Shown in pieces: positions 45,701 to 54,451 of a stretch of 54,986 nt of DNA (positions are counted from its first letter, which is position 1; each line of letters starts with the position of its first letter). Below the pieces are notes generated by a model. The model worked only from the letters and a program-made list of their open reading frames with translations, ran no database searches and was not told the DNA's origin. The position numbers and the translations under genes were made by a program. The stretch lies in the NCBI RefSeq assembly GCF_003313505.1, contig NZ_QMHO01000020.1, positions 1-54,986 on the forward strand, in the 5' to 3' direction. Source of the DNA: Pedobacter nanyangensis. Its GTDB lineage: Bacteria > Bacteroidota > Bacteroidia > Sphingobacteriales > Sphingobacteriaceae.

Positions 45701-47023
45701 TTAGATAGACCATTTTCTTACGCGATAACCCTTAACTGCATAAAATACAAGGAAAAGATAACATGGCAGCAATACCCAATATGCCTGCCTTAAATCGTAT
45801 AAATCTGCAAAGTGGCCATATAATAAAGGCATAATGGCGTTGCCACATAAACCCATGATCATAATCGAGGCCCCAAGTTTTGTAAAGCGTCCCAAACCCT
45901 CCAGTGCCAACGGCCAAATACCTGCCCATATCAGAGAATTTGCCAGCCCAAGTAAAACTACAAACCAAATGGATATATCTGCAGTGTGGCCGAAAACAGT
46001 AATATCTCCTTTGCTAAATAAGATCAAGAGGGTGAACACCGTGCCCATTAATGTACATGCCCTTAAGGCCGTAATTTGGCTAAAGAAGCGAGGAATACAA
46101 ACGATTCCGATACAGTATCCGGTAATTGTTGCCGCAAGTGTATAGGAAGGGAATACTTTGGCCTCCATTAGTTGAATGTGCATGGAACCGGCATAGCCTA
46201 TAATGGTATCAATGGCAATAACCTGGGTGCCAACATGTAGAAAAATTGCAATGGCACCCAAAATAAGGTGCGGAAATTGAAAGATACTTGTTTTGCCCGA
46301 ATTGTTTTCTGCCACCTCTTGGCTTTCATGTTCGGTATTGATTTCTGGAAGCGGTGAGTAGTAAACAAATAAACCGAGCCCAACTAATATTGCACCCACT
46401 ACGGTATAGGGGAGAATTACCCGTCTGATGAGTTCATTTAGTACGACGTTTCTTTCCTCTGGAGACATTAACGGGATTTGTTTGAACAGTTCCGAATCAG
46501 TAGATTTTAGGATGACGGCCGCAAAAAGTAAGGGCGCTAAAATACCAGCACCTTTGTTGCAAATTCCCATAATGCTAATACGCTGTGCTGCCCTTTCTTT
46601 TGGCCCCAGAACTGTAATGTACGGATTTGCTGCGGTTTGCAGAATTGCTAGTCCAGCACCTATTGAAAACAAGCCGATCAAAAATATTTCGTAAGTCCTA
46701 GTGTAGGCTGCAGGTATAAAGATAAAGGCACCAATGGCCATGGTCCAGAACCCTACCATCATCCCTTTCTTAAATCCTACGGATTTTAGGAGGTAGGAAG
46801 AAGGAACAGACATCACAAAATAAGAGATGTAGAATGCAAAAGCGACCAGGTACGATTGAAAATTGGTCAGTTCACAAGCTATTTTAAAATAGGGAATGAG
46901 TATGGCATTTACCCAAGAAACAAATCCAAAAATGAAAAATAATAGCCCTATGATAAATATGGATATAATGGTATCTCTTTTACTGAGCGAGCCTACTTCT
47001 ACGGTGTTGATGTCTTTCTTCAT
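45701..47023 (-). CDS. nagP: Sugar MFS transporter, NagP/FucP family
   Basis: 440 residues with twelve predicted membrane helices. The family signature occurs in FFIFGFVSWVNAILIPYFK (about 30-48) and LQTAANPYITVLGP (about 130-143). Related proteins take up fucose, GlcNAc or other hexoses with protons. Being first in an operon with nagA makes GlcNAc or GalNAc the most likely substrate. Its promoter shares operator 4 with the divergent uxaB-uxaA operon. Confidence 0.9.
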   Translation of the reverse strand: MKKDINTVEVGSLSKRDTIISIFIIGLLFFIFGFVSWVNAILIPYFKIACELTNFQSYLVAFAFYISYFVMSVPSSYLLKSVGFKKGMMVGFWTMAIGAFIFIPAAYTRTYEIFLIGLFSIGAGLAILQTAANPYITVLGPKERAAQRISIMGICNKGAGILAPLLFAAVILKSTDSELFKQIPLMSPEERNVVLNELIRRVILPYTVVGAILVGLGLFVYYSPLPEINTEHESQEVAENNSGKTSIFQFPHLILGAIAIFLHVGTQVIAIDTIIGYAGSMHIQLMEAKVFPSYTLAATITGYCIGIVCIPRFFSQITALRACTLMGTVFTLLILFSKGDITVFGHTADISIWFVVLLGLANSLIWAGIWPLALEGLGRFTKLGASIMIMGLCGNAIMPLLYGHFADLYDLRQAYWVLLPCYLFLVFYAVKGYRVRKWSI

Positions 47024-47084
47024 AAATGATCAATGCGTCCTGTTCGGATAATGGTTAGTATCTGGTTATAAATGTTGAACTAGG

Positions 47085-47160
47085 CTAAGCTATTTATTTT
47101 TTTATGCTTAAACTGAAATATTCCGATAGAAAATGAGCGGTAGCGTTCTCGGTAACGCTT
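47085..47160. promoter_or_regulatory. nagP / uxaB divergent promoters and LacI-type operator 4
   Basis: The operator at 47139-47160 reads GGTAGCGTTCTCG followed by GTAACGCTT. The minus strand at 47085-47092 reads TAGCTTAG (one mismatch from TAnnTTTG), 47 bp from the operator and facing nagP. On the plus strand TAGAATTG (47208-47215, one mismatch) lies 48 bp beyond the operator and faces uxaB. uxaB also has an unusually strong ribosome-binding site for this phylum (AAGGAGG, 7 bases before its ATG). Confidence 0.6.
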
Positions 47161-47260
47161 GCATAAATAAAATGGCCGATATGCTAACTCTCCAAGAGAT
47201 TAATTGATAGAATTGCATATTAATCAAAGGAAAATCTTCTAAAATTATTAAGGAGGAATA

Positions 47261-48778
47261 ATGAAATTAAGTAGGTCAACATTTGCGGAAATAGCGGGTT
47301 CAGTCGAGTTGCCCGGCCCCGAAGTTTTTAATTTGCCGGAGAAGGTACTTCAGTTTGGTACTGGTGTACTGTTACGCGGCTTGCCCGATCATTATATTGA
47401 TCAAGCGAATAAACAAGGGGTTTTTAATGGTAGAGTTGTAGTCGTTAAATCAACCGATAAGGGAGATACGAAGGACTTTGAGGAGCAAAATTCCCTATAC
47501 ACGTTATGCGTAAGAGGGATAGAGAACGGCAAAAAAGTGCACGAGGATATCGTAAATGCTTCTGTGAGCCGAGTATTGAATGCAAATGAGCAGTGGGAGA
47601 CTATCTTGGATTTTGCGGCGAGTTCTTCTTTAGAGCTCATCATTTCCAATACCACTGAAGCTGGAATAGCATTTGTTGATGAGAATGTATTGGTATCACC
47701 TCCAATTTCCTTTCCGGGTAAGTTGGTGTCGGTATTATACCATCGTTTTAAAATGTATAATGGTGCTAGGGATAAGGGCCTGGTCATTATTCCTACGGAG
47801 TTGATTGCAGACAATGGAGATAAACTTAAGGAAATTGTTCTGAAATTGGCAGTAGGCAATAAGCTGCCTTCTCCTTTTTTAGACTGGCTGCGGGAATGTA
47901 ATACTTTCTGTAATTCTTTGGTTGATCGTATTGTTCCAGGTAAACCAGACGAAGAAACACTTCAGGCACAAAAAGACGCGTTGGGATATGAGGACGGCTT
48001 GCTGATCATGGCCGAAGCCTATAGTTTATGGGCGATACAGGGGGATGAAAAAATCAAAAGTAAACTGACTTTTGCCACGGTAGATAAGGGCGTGATCATC
48101 ACACCTGACATTGATCTGCACAGGGAACTAAAATTACGATTACTAAACGGCACCCATACACTTAGCTGTGCTGTTGCTTTTTTAGCAGGTTTTGGAACCG
48201 TGAAACAGGCAATGGAAGATGAAAACATGGAGGCCTTTATTGCTGGTTTGATGAAGTCAGAAATAGCTTCGGCCATTCCCTATCAAGTGCCTACCGATGC
48301 AGCAATTGATTTTTCCGATAAAGTGCTAGATCGTTTCAGAAATCCTCATATTAAACACCAATGGTTGAGTATTTCGATGAACTATACGTCAAAACTGAAG
48401 GCCAGAGTGGTGCCTTTATTGAAAAGATATGCCGAACTATTTCATAAAGCGCCAGAACTGATGGCATTTGGATTTGCCAGTTATATCCGTTTTATAAAAG
48501 CTGAAAAAATTGATGGCCTTTACTATGGCAAAATCAATGGAACCAAGTATTTGATCAACGACGATAAAATTGAACATATCTATCAACTGTTCCTAAATAA
48601 TGAAGGGAATATTGTTCAGGCAATATTGAAGGATACCGCTTTATGGGATACGGATCTATCGATGTTGCCAGGTTTTGAAGCATTGGTAAATGGGTTTTAC
48701 TTGACAATGGCCAATGCCGATACCAGTGTTAAGGAACAATTAATGAACATCATCGAAAATAAGATAGACGCATTGTAA
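47261..48778 (+). CDS. uxaB: Tagaturonate reductase (altronate oxidoreductase)
   Basis: 505 residues, mannitol-dehydrogenase superfamily. It reduces D-tagaturonate to D-altronate in galacturonate breakdown. Motifs: VLQFGTGVLLRGLPDHYID (N-terminal cofactor loop, about 30-48), ISNTTEAGI (about 129), and LKLRLLNGTHTLSCAVAFLAG (about 290) with the catalytic Lys/Asn/His region. Start chosen at the ATG after AAGGAGG. The stop and the uxaA start overlap (TAATG). Confidence 0.93.
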   Translation: MKLSRSTFAEIAGSVELPGPEVFNLPEKVLQFGTGVLLRGLPDHYIDQANKQGVFNGRVVVVKSTDKGDTKDFEEQNSLYTLCVRGIENGKKVHEDIVNASVSRVLNANEQWETILDFAASSSLELIISNTTEAGIAFVDENVLVSPPISFPGKLVSVLYHRFKMYNGARDKGLVIIPTELIADNGDKLKEIVLKLAVGNKLPSPFLDWLRECNTFCNSLVDRIVPGKPDEETLQAQKDALGYEDGLLIMAEAYSLWAIQGDEKIKSKLTFATVDKGVIITPDIDLHRELKLRLLNGTHTLSCAVAFLAGFGTVKQAMEDENMEAFIAGLMKSEIASAIPYQVPTDAAIDFSDKVLDRFRNPHIKHQWLSISMNYTSKLKARVVPLLKRYAELFHKAPELMAFGFASYIRFIKAEKIDGLYYGKINGTKYLINDDKIEHIYQLFLNNEGNIVQAILKDTALWDTDLSMLPGFEALVNGFYLTMANADTSVKEQLMNIIENKIDAL

Positions 48779-50430
48779 TGACACAGAAAATATTAAAAGT
48801 ACATCCCTCAGATAATGTATTTGTAGCATTGGTAGATTTGGGAAGAGGAGAACAAGTTCAATACAAGGATGAGGTTTATGTCGTGCTTGATGATGTACAG
48901 GCCAAACATAAATTCCTTGCACAAGATTTGAAAAAGGGAGCGGAAGTTATCATGTATGGCGTTTTGGTAGGTAAGGTAGTGCAGGATTTGCAAAGAGGGA
49001 ATTTATTGACCACCCAAAATATAAAACATGCGGTTTTAGGTTTCGAAACACAGCAAAGACAACTGCAATGGAATAAACCAGACGTAAGTGTTTGGCAAGA
49101 TAGAAGTTTTATGGGCTTTCATCGTGAAGATGGCAGCGTAGGCACCAGCAACTACTGGTTGGTTATCCCTTTGGTGTTCTGTGAAAACAGAAATATAGAT
49201 GTTTTACAGGAAACTTTGGTGGAAGCTCTGGGGTATAAACGGCAAAATAATTACCAATCGCAAGCAGATCAGTTGATAAAGATGTACACCGCGGGTGCAA
49301 AGTCAGAGGACTTGTTACAAGCGGAGGTGTTTGTTGAAGAAAAGCACATCAAATCAAAACGGGTTTTTCCAAATGTTGATGGGATCAAGTTTTTGAAACA
49401 TGATGGTGGTTGTGGCGGAATTAGACAAGACGCAGAAACTTTGTGCGGTTTACTAGCCGGTTATATTACGCATGCGAATGTGGCTGGAGCAACTGTGCTA
49501 AGCTTGGGCTGTCAGAACGCCCAAGTTTCGATCCTGGAGAAAGAAATAGTGAAAAGAGACCCTAATTTCTCGAAACCATTTTACGTGTTGGAACAGCAAA
49601 AGATAGGGACAGGGTCTGATATGATGAGTTTGGCATTGAAACAGACCTTGGCCGGTTTGGCAAAAGCTGATGAATGCGAAAGAAAACCGGCGCCGTTAAG
49701 TAAACTGGTGATTGGTTTAGAATGTGGCGGCTCAGATGGCTTTTCGGGCATTTCTGCAAATCCAGCAATTGGTTATACTTCCGATCTGTTGGTTGCCATG
49801 GGTGGAACGGTAATTTTGGCCGAATTTCCAGAGTTATGTGGGGTAGAACAAAGCTTGAGCGATAGGTGTGTAACGATAGAAGAAGCAGAGAAATTTGCAT
49901 CACTCATGAAAACTTATGAAAAACGTGCCATTGAATCAGGCTCTGGTTTCGACATGAACCCTTCTCCTGGCAATATTAGGGACGGGCTCATTACCGATGC
50001 GATAAAATCTGCCGGAGCAGCCAAAAAAGGTGGTATTTCCCCAATAGTAGAAGTATTGGACTACCCTGAAAAGGTTACAAAGCAAGGGCTAAATCTGTTG
50101 TGCACACCCGGTAACGATGTAGAAAGTACCACTGCCGAAGTGGGCTCTGGCGCTAATATTGTGCTGTTTACTACAGGTCTAGGTACACCCACTGGAAACC
50201 CTATTGTACCAGTGGTAAAGTTAAGTAGCAATAATGCGCTTTATCATAAAATGCCAGATATTATCGATTTTAACACTGGAGGGATCATCGATGGTAAAGA
50301 AACAATTGAGCAAGTTGGAGAAAGGATTTTAGAGTACGTGATCAAAGTTGCTAGCGGTGAAGTTGAAGTTAATGCAGTTCGCCATGGGCAGGATGATTTT
50401 ATTCCATGGAAAAGAGGGGTTAGTTTATAA
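48778..50430 (+). CDS. uxaA: Altronate dehydratase
   Basis: 550 residues, converting D-altronate to 2-keto-3-deoxygluconate. An N-terminal SAF domain (about 1-80) is joined to the large catalytic part. Cys residues in HDGGCGGIRQDAETLCG (about 204-220), LSLGCQNAQ (about 241) and GLECGGSDGFSG (about 314) are candidate Fe ligands. It is translationally coupled to uxaB. Uronate isomerase (uxaC) and the KDG kinase and aldolase are not in the window. Confidence 0.95.
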   Translation: MTQKILKVHPSDNVFVALVDLGRGEQVQYKDEVYVVLDDVQAKHKFLAQDLKKGAEVIMYGVLVGKVVQDLQRGNLLTTQNIKHAVLGFETQQRQLQWNKPDVSVWQDRSFMGFHREDGSVGTSNYWLVIPLVFCENRNIDVLQETLVEALGYKRQNNYQSQADQLIKMYTAGAKSEDLLQAEVFVEEKHIKSKRVFPNVDGIKFLKHDGGCGGIRQDAETLCGLLAGYITHANVAGATVLSLGCQNAQVSILEKEIVKRDPNFSKPFYVLEQQKIGTGSDMMSLALKQTLAGLAKADECERKPAPLSKLVIGLECGGSDGFSGISANPAIGYTSDLLVAMGGTVILAEFPELCGVEQSLSDRCVTIEEAEKFASLMKTYEKRAIESGSGFDMNPSPGNIRDGLITDAIKSAGAAKKGGISPIVEVLDYPEKVTKQGLNLLCTPGNDVESTTAEVGSGANIVLFTTGLGTPTGNPIVPVVKLSSNNALYHKMPDIIDFNTGGIIDGKETIEQVGERILEYVIKVASGEVEVNAVRHGQDDFIPWKRGVSL

Positions 50431-50527
50431 TTTAGATGAAATTTAACTAGATATTTCGCTAATTATTTAGCTGTTGGTATTTTAGCGAAGTTGATGGTTT
50501 TTTTTCACACTCTTTAGCAACCTCGCA

Positions 50528-51553
50528 ATGTGTAAAATTAGCTTATACTTATTCCCTTTGCTGCTGTTTTTGGGCGCTGCACCAGCTATAAAAACATTCC
50601 GTATCAGCGGTAAAGCCCAAGGAACCAGCTATCATATTACCTATTATGCAAAAGATAGTATTATTTCAAAAACGGATATCGAAAACCTGCTTAAGGAACT
50701 GGACAATTCTCTTTCCATTTACCAACCAAACTCGCTCATAAGTCAGTTTAACAACTCGGCAAAAGGTCTTAAAGTCGATAGACATTTACGTAAGGTGGTA
50801 CAAGAATCTTTGTCGGTATATAAAGAAACCAATGGTATTTTTGATATCACGAGTTATCCGATTTTAGCCGCTTGGGGATTTGGCACCGAGAAGGTTGTGG
50901 GGTTTCCAGATTCTGCAAGGATTGATAATTTGATGCTTTGCGTAGGTTCCGATAAGATCCTTCTACAGAATGATTTTTTGGAAAAAACTGTTCCGTGCAT
51001 AAAATTGGATGTAAACGGCATTGCCCAGGGGTATAGCGTAGATGTATTGGCCAATTTTTTGGATAGCAAAAAGATAGATTGCTATATGGTTGAGATTGGA
51101 GGCGAATTAAAGGTAAAAGGTAAAAAACCTGACGGAACTTACATGAAAGTTGGAATTGAAGGTCCGGCAACAGATAATAGGGACGAGCCTTTTGTAAGAA
51201 GGATTGTTACCCTCAAAAAAGGGGCAATCACTACGGCTGGAAATTATCGTAAATATATCGAGAAAGAAAACAAGCGCATTTCTCATCTCATTGATGCGAG
51301 GACTGGCCACCCAATAGAAAATGAAATGATCAGTGTTACTGTTGTAGCAAAAAATGCCATTACTGCAGATGGCTATGATACCCCTCTGATGGGAATGAAC
51401 CTAAAAGAAGCGCTAGTGTTTATGAGGAAACATCCGGATATGCAAGCCTACTTTATCTATAGAAAGTCAAATGGGGCCATGGCCGACACAGCTACAGTGG
51501 GATTTTACTCACTGATAGATAGTGATAAATCTGGGCAAGCTGGTCCTGATTGA
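50528..51553 (+). CDS. apbE: FAD:protein FMN transferase
   Basis: 341 residues with an N-terminal signal segment (about 1-20). ApbE motifs: GTSYHITYY, DVNGIAQGYSVDVLAN (Mg/FAD region, about 160), VEIGGELKVKG (about 190), HLIDARTGHPI (about 255) and ADGYDT (about 282, in place of the usual ADALAT). It attaches FMN to Thr residues of exported flavoproteins. It follows uxaA by 97 bp on the same strand; co-transcription is possible, but the link to hexuronate metabolism is unclear. Confidence 0.92.
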   Translation: MCKISLYLFPLLLFLGAAPAIKTFRISGKAQGTSYHITYYAKDSIISKTDIENLLKELDNSLSIYQPNSLISQFNNSAKGLKVDRHLRKVVQESLSVYKETNGIFDITSYPILAAWGFGTEKVVGFPDSARIDNLMLCVGSDKILLQNDFLEKTVPCIKLDVNGIAQGYSVDVLANFLDSKKIDCYMVEIGGELKVKGKKPDGTYMKVGIEGPATDNRDEPFVRRIVTLKKGAITTAGNYRKYIEKENKRISHLIDARTGHPIENEMISVTVVAKNAITADGYDTPLMGMNLKEALVFMRKHPDMQAYFIYRKSNGAMADTATVGFYSLIDSDKSGQAGPD

Positions 51554-51614
51554 GGACAATGGTGTAGTCATATTGCCAATTTTTTAATGGTTTTAAAAGG
51601 TAAATTGATTTTTG

Positions 51615-51780
51615 AGGGTCATGGCGCCGCTGCCACCGGCAGGAAGCGTTCATGACCCTCATGATGTGTTCCTGCCGATAGCGGGAAGGTTTCATGACCC
51701 TCATAATTGGCTGCTGCCACCGGCAGGAAGCTTTCATGACCCTCATGAAGTGTTCCTGCCAATGGCGGGAAGGTTTCATG
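51615..51780. repeat. 42-bp tandem repeats with internal dyads (two 84-bp dimers)
   Basis: TTCATGACCCTCAT recurs at 51649, 51691 and 51733, and TTCATG again at 51775, exactly 42 bp apart. Units alternate between CTGCCACCGGCAGGAAGC (51631-51648 and 51715-51732) and CCTGCCNATNGCGGGAAGG, so the real period is 84 bp. GAGGGTCATG (51615-51624) mirrors CATGACCCTC (51651-51660). Open frames across it on both strands follow from 42 being a multiple of three. It lies between two convergent gene ends. The rest of the gap, 51,781-52,056, shows nothing I can name. Confidence 0.9.
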
Positions 51781-52056
51781 GATATTTTGGGGTATTGTTG
51801 CCAAAACCATTCATACGATATAGGTTTTGAGTATCAGTGCACTGGCTTTCTTCTTTATTTATCCATAGGCATCGGTTTAAATTAGGCAAAGATGCTTTAG
51901 CTCTAACACTAGGCATGGTTTAATCTTTTTAGTTTTAAAAGTCTAAAATATAGCGCACAACAAAGTTTAGCGTTGTTAGGGGCTAATTTCGATGATCACT
52001 TTATAAAATGCCATTAAGGGTTTTTACCAAAAATGCTTTGGCAACAATGCGTGATA

Positions 52057-52563
52057 CTAAGGAAATTTGCGATCGATCACTCCCTGAAGCTTTTCTTCTG
52101 TCAAATGTCTGCCATAGCCGATCCAAATCACTTCATTGTCCCGTATCAGATACCACTGGTAGCCAAATTTTTTCGACCAATTTCTACGGAAATCACCATT
52201 CACATCGTAGGCAATGGGGAAACGTTGGTGATAAGGGTTTACCGTACCGTCATCTTTAAAATACCTTTCTATTTCTTCCTTAAAATCATAAGTAGACTGG
52301 CTAATAAATACGATTTGGTCCTTAAATTTTTCGTAAAATTGATTGAGCTTTGGAACTTCTTCTATACAGTTGTGACAGGTGGTTGACCAAACTTCTATAA
52401 GATAGATCTTGTCCTTGTCAAATTTGGTTAGGGGCTGGCCTTTTATCCACGCTACATCAGGATATTTGTCGACCTTGTAGCCGACCTGAAATTGTGCCAA
52501 GGCGGGGTACGCTGTTAACCATACGATGATCGACAGCAAATAGCTTTTTAGTTTTGTTTTCAT
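52057..52563 (-). CDS. Thioredoxin-like exported protein (TlpA/redoxin type), no TPR part
   Basis: 168 residues with a signal peptide (about 1-23, ending ALA). The thioredoxin fold starts with YLIEVWSTTCHNCIEEVPKL; the CxxC is CHNC. It aligns with the first 170 residues of the neighbouring thioredoxin-TPR protein (PDVAWIKGQPLTKFD with PEVEWIKGKPVTKFD) but has no TPR extension and lacks the conserved cis-Pro region SIPRTLVI, having QWYLIRD there. Periplasmic thiol-disulfide role likely. Confidence 0.87.
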   Translation of the reverse strand: MKTKLKSYLLSIIVWLTAYPALAQFQVGYKVDKYPDVAWIKGQPLTKFDKDKIYLIEVWSTTCHNCIEEVPKLNQFYEKFKDQIVFISQSTYDFKEEIERYFKDDGTVNPYHQRFPIAYDVNGDFRRNWSKKFGYQWYLIRDNEVIWIGYGRHLTEEKLQGVIDRKFP

Positions 52564-52857
52564 TTCTTTGATGTTTTAAAAGTTTAAATTTTTTAAATTA
52601 TGGGAGTTGCTATATCTATTGAGCAGATTTAGACGTGCCCATGTTCCTCATTGGCAATCATGAATAACTGGGTTTTGTGTATTCGTTTGGCACTGCGCTA
52701 AACAAAACCATGGTGATATACATGGGCGTTTAGTAATATTGCTATGCAGCAAACCCGGGCCTTGGTAAACTGGCCATCTATTTACTTTACAGTTTTCTGC
52801 TTTCCTACAGCAGTTTATTTTATTAGCTTTTGCCAATACGAATGGTCCAAATGGTTT

Positions 52858-54183
52858 CTATATTTTCTTTGCCCGTAATATTGCTGATTGTAATAATTCA
52901 TTGCTCCAAAGCTTAAACTGTTCCTTTGTAGGTAATATGTCCTTTTTCAGCGAAGCCAGCAATTCGGTTAATATATTGGTTAGCTTCTGTTTTGAGGGCT
53001 TTTTTGACAGGGCATCCCTTGTATTTTCGGCCAGCTTTATGGCCGCATTTTTATCGTTGTTTTCCCAGGCCCTTCTCACAAGACGATGGATGAAATCAAG
53101 GTTGTCGGGATCAATGCTGAGCGATTTCTCTGCAGCTTTGAACAGGCTCTGGTCGAGGTCGGCATTTTTTTTCAGCTCTGGAAAATAACTTTTGCTATCA
53201 GCGATATTCCTTAGCGCTACGGGGTTGCCATTGGCAGCAATAAACCGGTCTATCCATGGCTTGATTGCCTTAAAACCCCCAGATGCTTTCATTTCACTGG
53301 TACTTTCAAGCAATGCCGAAATAGAGGCGTAGTCCCCTGGGTTTTTGTTCAGGGAGGTTTTGGCAGCATTGTCCAAATATTCCCATTTTTTATTGATGCG
53401 GAGGGTGCGGTAATAGTTGCGCTTCACTTTTTCGGTAGGGTTTTCCTCAAATTTTTTTTGAAAATAAGCCAGGGCTTCCACAGGTTTGTCCATTTTTTGG
53501 TATAGGGCCCCTTTTAGTTCCAGGCCCCGATCATCATAGGGTTTTTTATGGAGTATGGAATCTACCATGGACATGGCCTTTTGGTAGTCCTTTTTTTGCT
53601 CGATCAAATCCGTTATGTGCTGGTATATTTTTGAGGGGTCCAGGGCCTCTGCAACCGCAGGGTCGAACTTGCGGTCAACCAACAGTTGGAGTATCTCGGC
53701 CGACATTTGATCAGGGTGGGGAGTCCAGACCACCCGGTTGTTCTGGATCACAAGTGTCCGGGGGATGCTCGTAATTCCAGCGGGTTTCAACCATTTTCTG
53801 TCAAAATCCTTTTGATGGTCATAGGCAATGGGGTAGGCCATGTTGGCCCCCTGTTCTTCTACAACTGCAACCATTCTCTCTTTTTGGTCGGCCACAGCCT
53901 GGCCAACAAACACAATCTTGTCCTTAAATTTTTGGTACAGCTCGTTGAGGTGTGGGATGGCCTCAATGCATGGGCCGCACCAGCTTGCCCAGCATTCGAT
54001 GAGATAGGTTTTTTCTGGGTCAAATTTGGTCACGGGCTTACCCTTGATCCATTCAACCTCGGGATATTGGTCCACCGTTGAGCCAATGCCAAAGGTAGGC
54101 TTGGCAGCAGGCTGTTGTGCCCAGGCACAGCTGGCAAATACCAGTAACATCAGGAGGATGTGGGTTTTAACTTTTGTTTTCAT
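52858..54183 (-). CDS. Exported thioredoxin-TPR protein
   Basis: 441 residues when started at the Met codon at 54181-54183 (MKTKVKTHILLMLLVFASC), which gives a signal peptide; the longer frame to 54237 adds 18 residues without signal character. The thioredoxin domain has WASWCGPCIEAIPHLNE (CGPC active site) and SIPRTLVI with the cis-Pro. From about residue 180 to 441 there are TPR-like helices (DYQKAMSMVDSILHKKPYDD, PVEALAYFQKKFEENPTEKV). It is likely a periplasmic redox protein with a protein-interaction tail. Confidence 0.88.
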   Translation of the reverse strand: MKTKVKTHILLMLLVFASCAWAQQPAAKPTFGIGSTVDQYPEVEWIKGKPVTKFDPEKTYLIECWASWCGPCIEAIPHLNELYQKFKDKIVFVGQAVADQKERMVAVVEEQGANMAYPIAYDHQKDFDRKWLKPAGITSIPRTLVIQNNRVVWTPHPDQMSAEILQLLVDRKFDPAVAEALDPSKIYQHITDLIEQKKDYQKAMSMVDSILHKKPYDDRGLELKGALYQKMDKPVEALAYFQKKFEENPTEKVKRNYYRTLRINKKWEYLDNAAKTSLNKNPGDYASISALLESTSEMKASGGFKAIKPWIDRFIAANGNPVALRNIADSKSYFPELKKNADLDQSLFKAAEKSLSIDPDNLDFIHRLVRRAWENNDKNAAIKLAENTRDALSKKPSKQKLTNILTELLASLKKDILPTKEQFKLWSNELLQSAILRAKKI

Positions 54184-54451
54184 TGTTATATCATTTAAGT
54201 TTTTAGGGGAAATGATTCTGCTGTGGCATTGGCGCAATATTTATCCCAAATCCAAGTTCCGCACTAGGGAAAAAATTTTCAAATTAGCTTTGAAATCCTA
54301 ACACGTAGCGTTAGAAAAATACTGGCCATGAATTTTCTCGTTCCTATACTAATAAAGCGCTAACTGGGTGTTGTTTAAGTTTATGTTATGGTCCAATTTT
54401 TCCTTGAAATAAACTTCAAGCTTGTGGATCGTAATTAGGACTTTTGCTAGG

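Noticed and set aside
51554..51614. Extra C-terminal domain of ApbE
   Set aside because: The apbE frame stops at 51553 and the length fits the family; the following sequence belongs to the repeat region.
51615..51780. CRISPR array
   Set aside because: The units are contiguous with no unique spacers and no cas genes are in the window.
51492..51830. Open frames on both strands over the 42-bp repeats, with 14-residue repeats
   Set aside because: The frames follow from a repeat length divisible by three; there is no start signal, no known family, and frames are open on both strands at once.
54184..54237. 18-residue extension of the thioredoxin-TPR protein
   Set aside because: It would bury the signal peptide; the start at 54183 matches the paralogue at 52563 (MKTK...).
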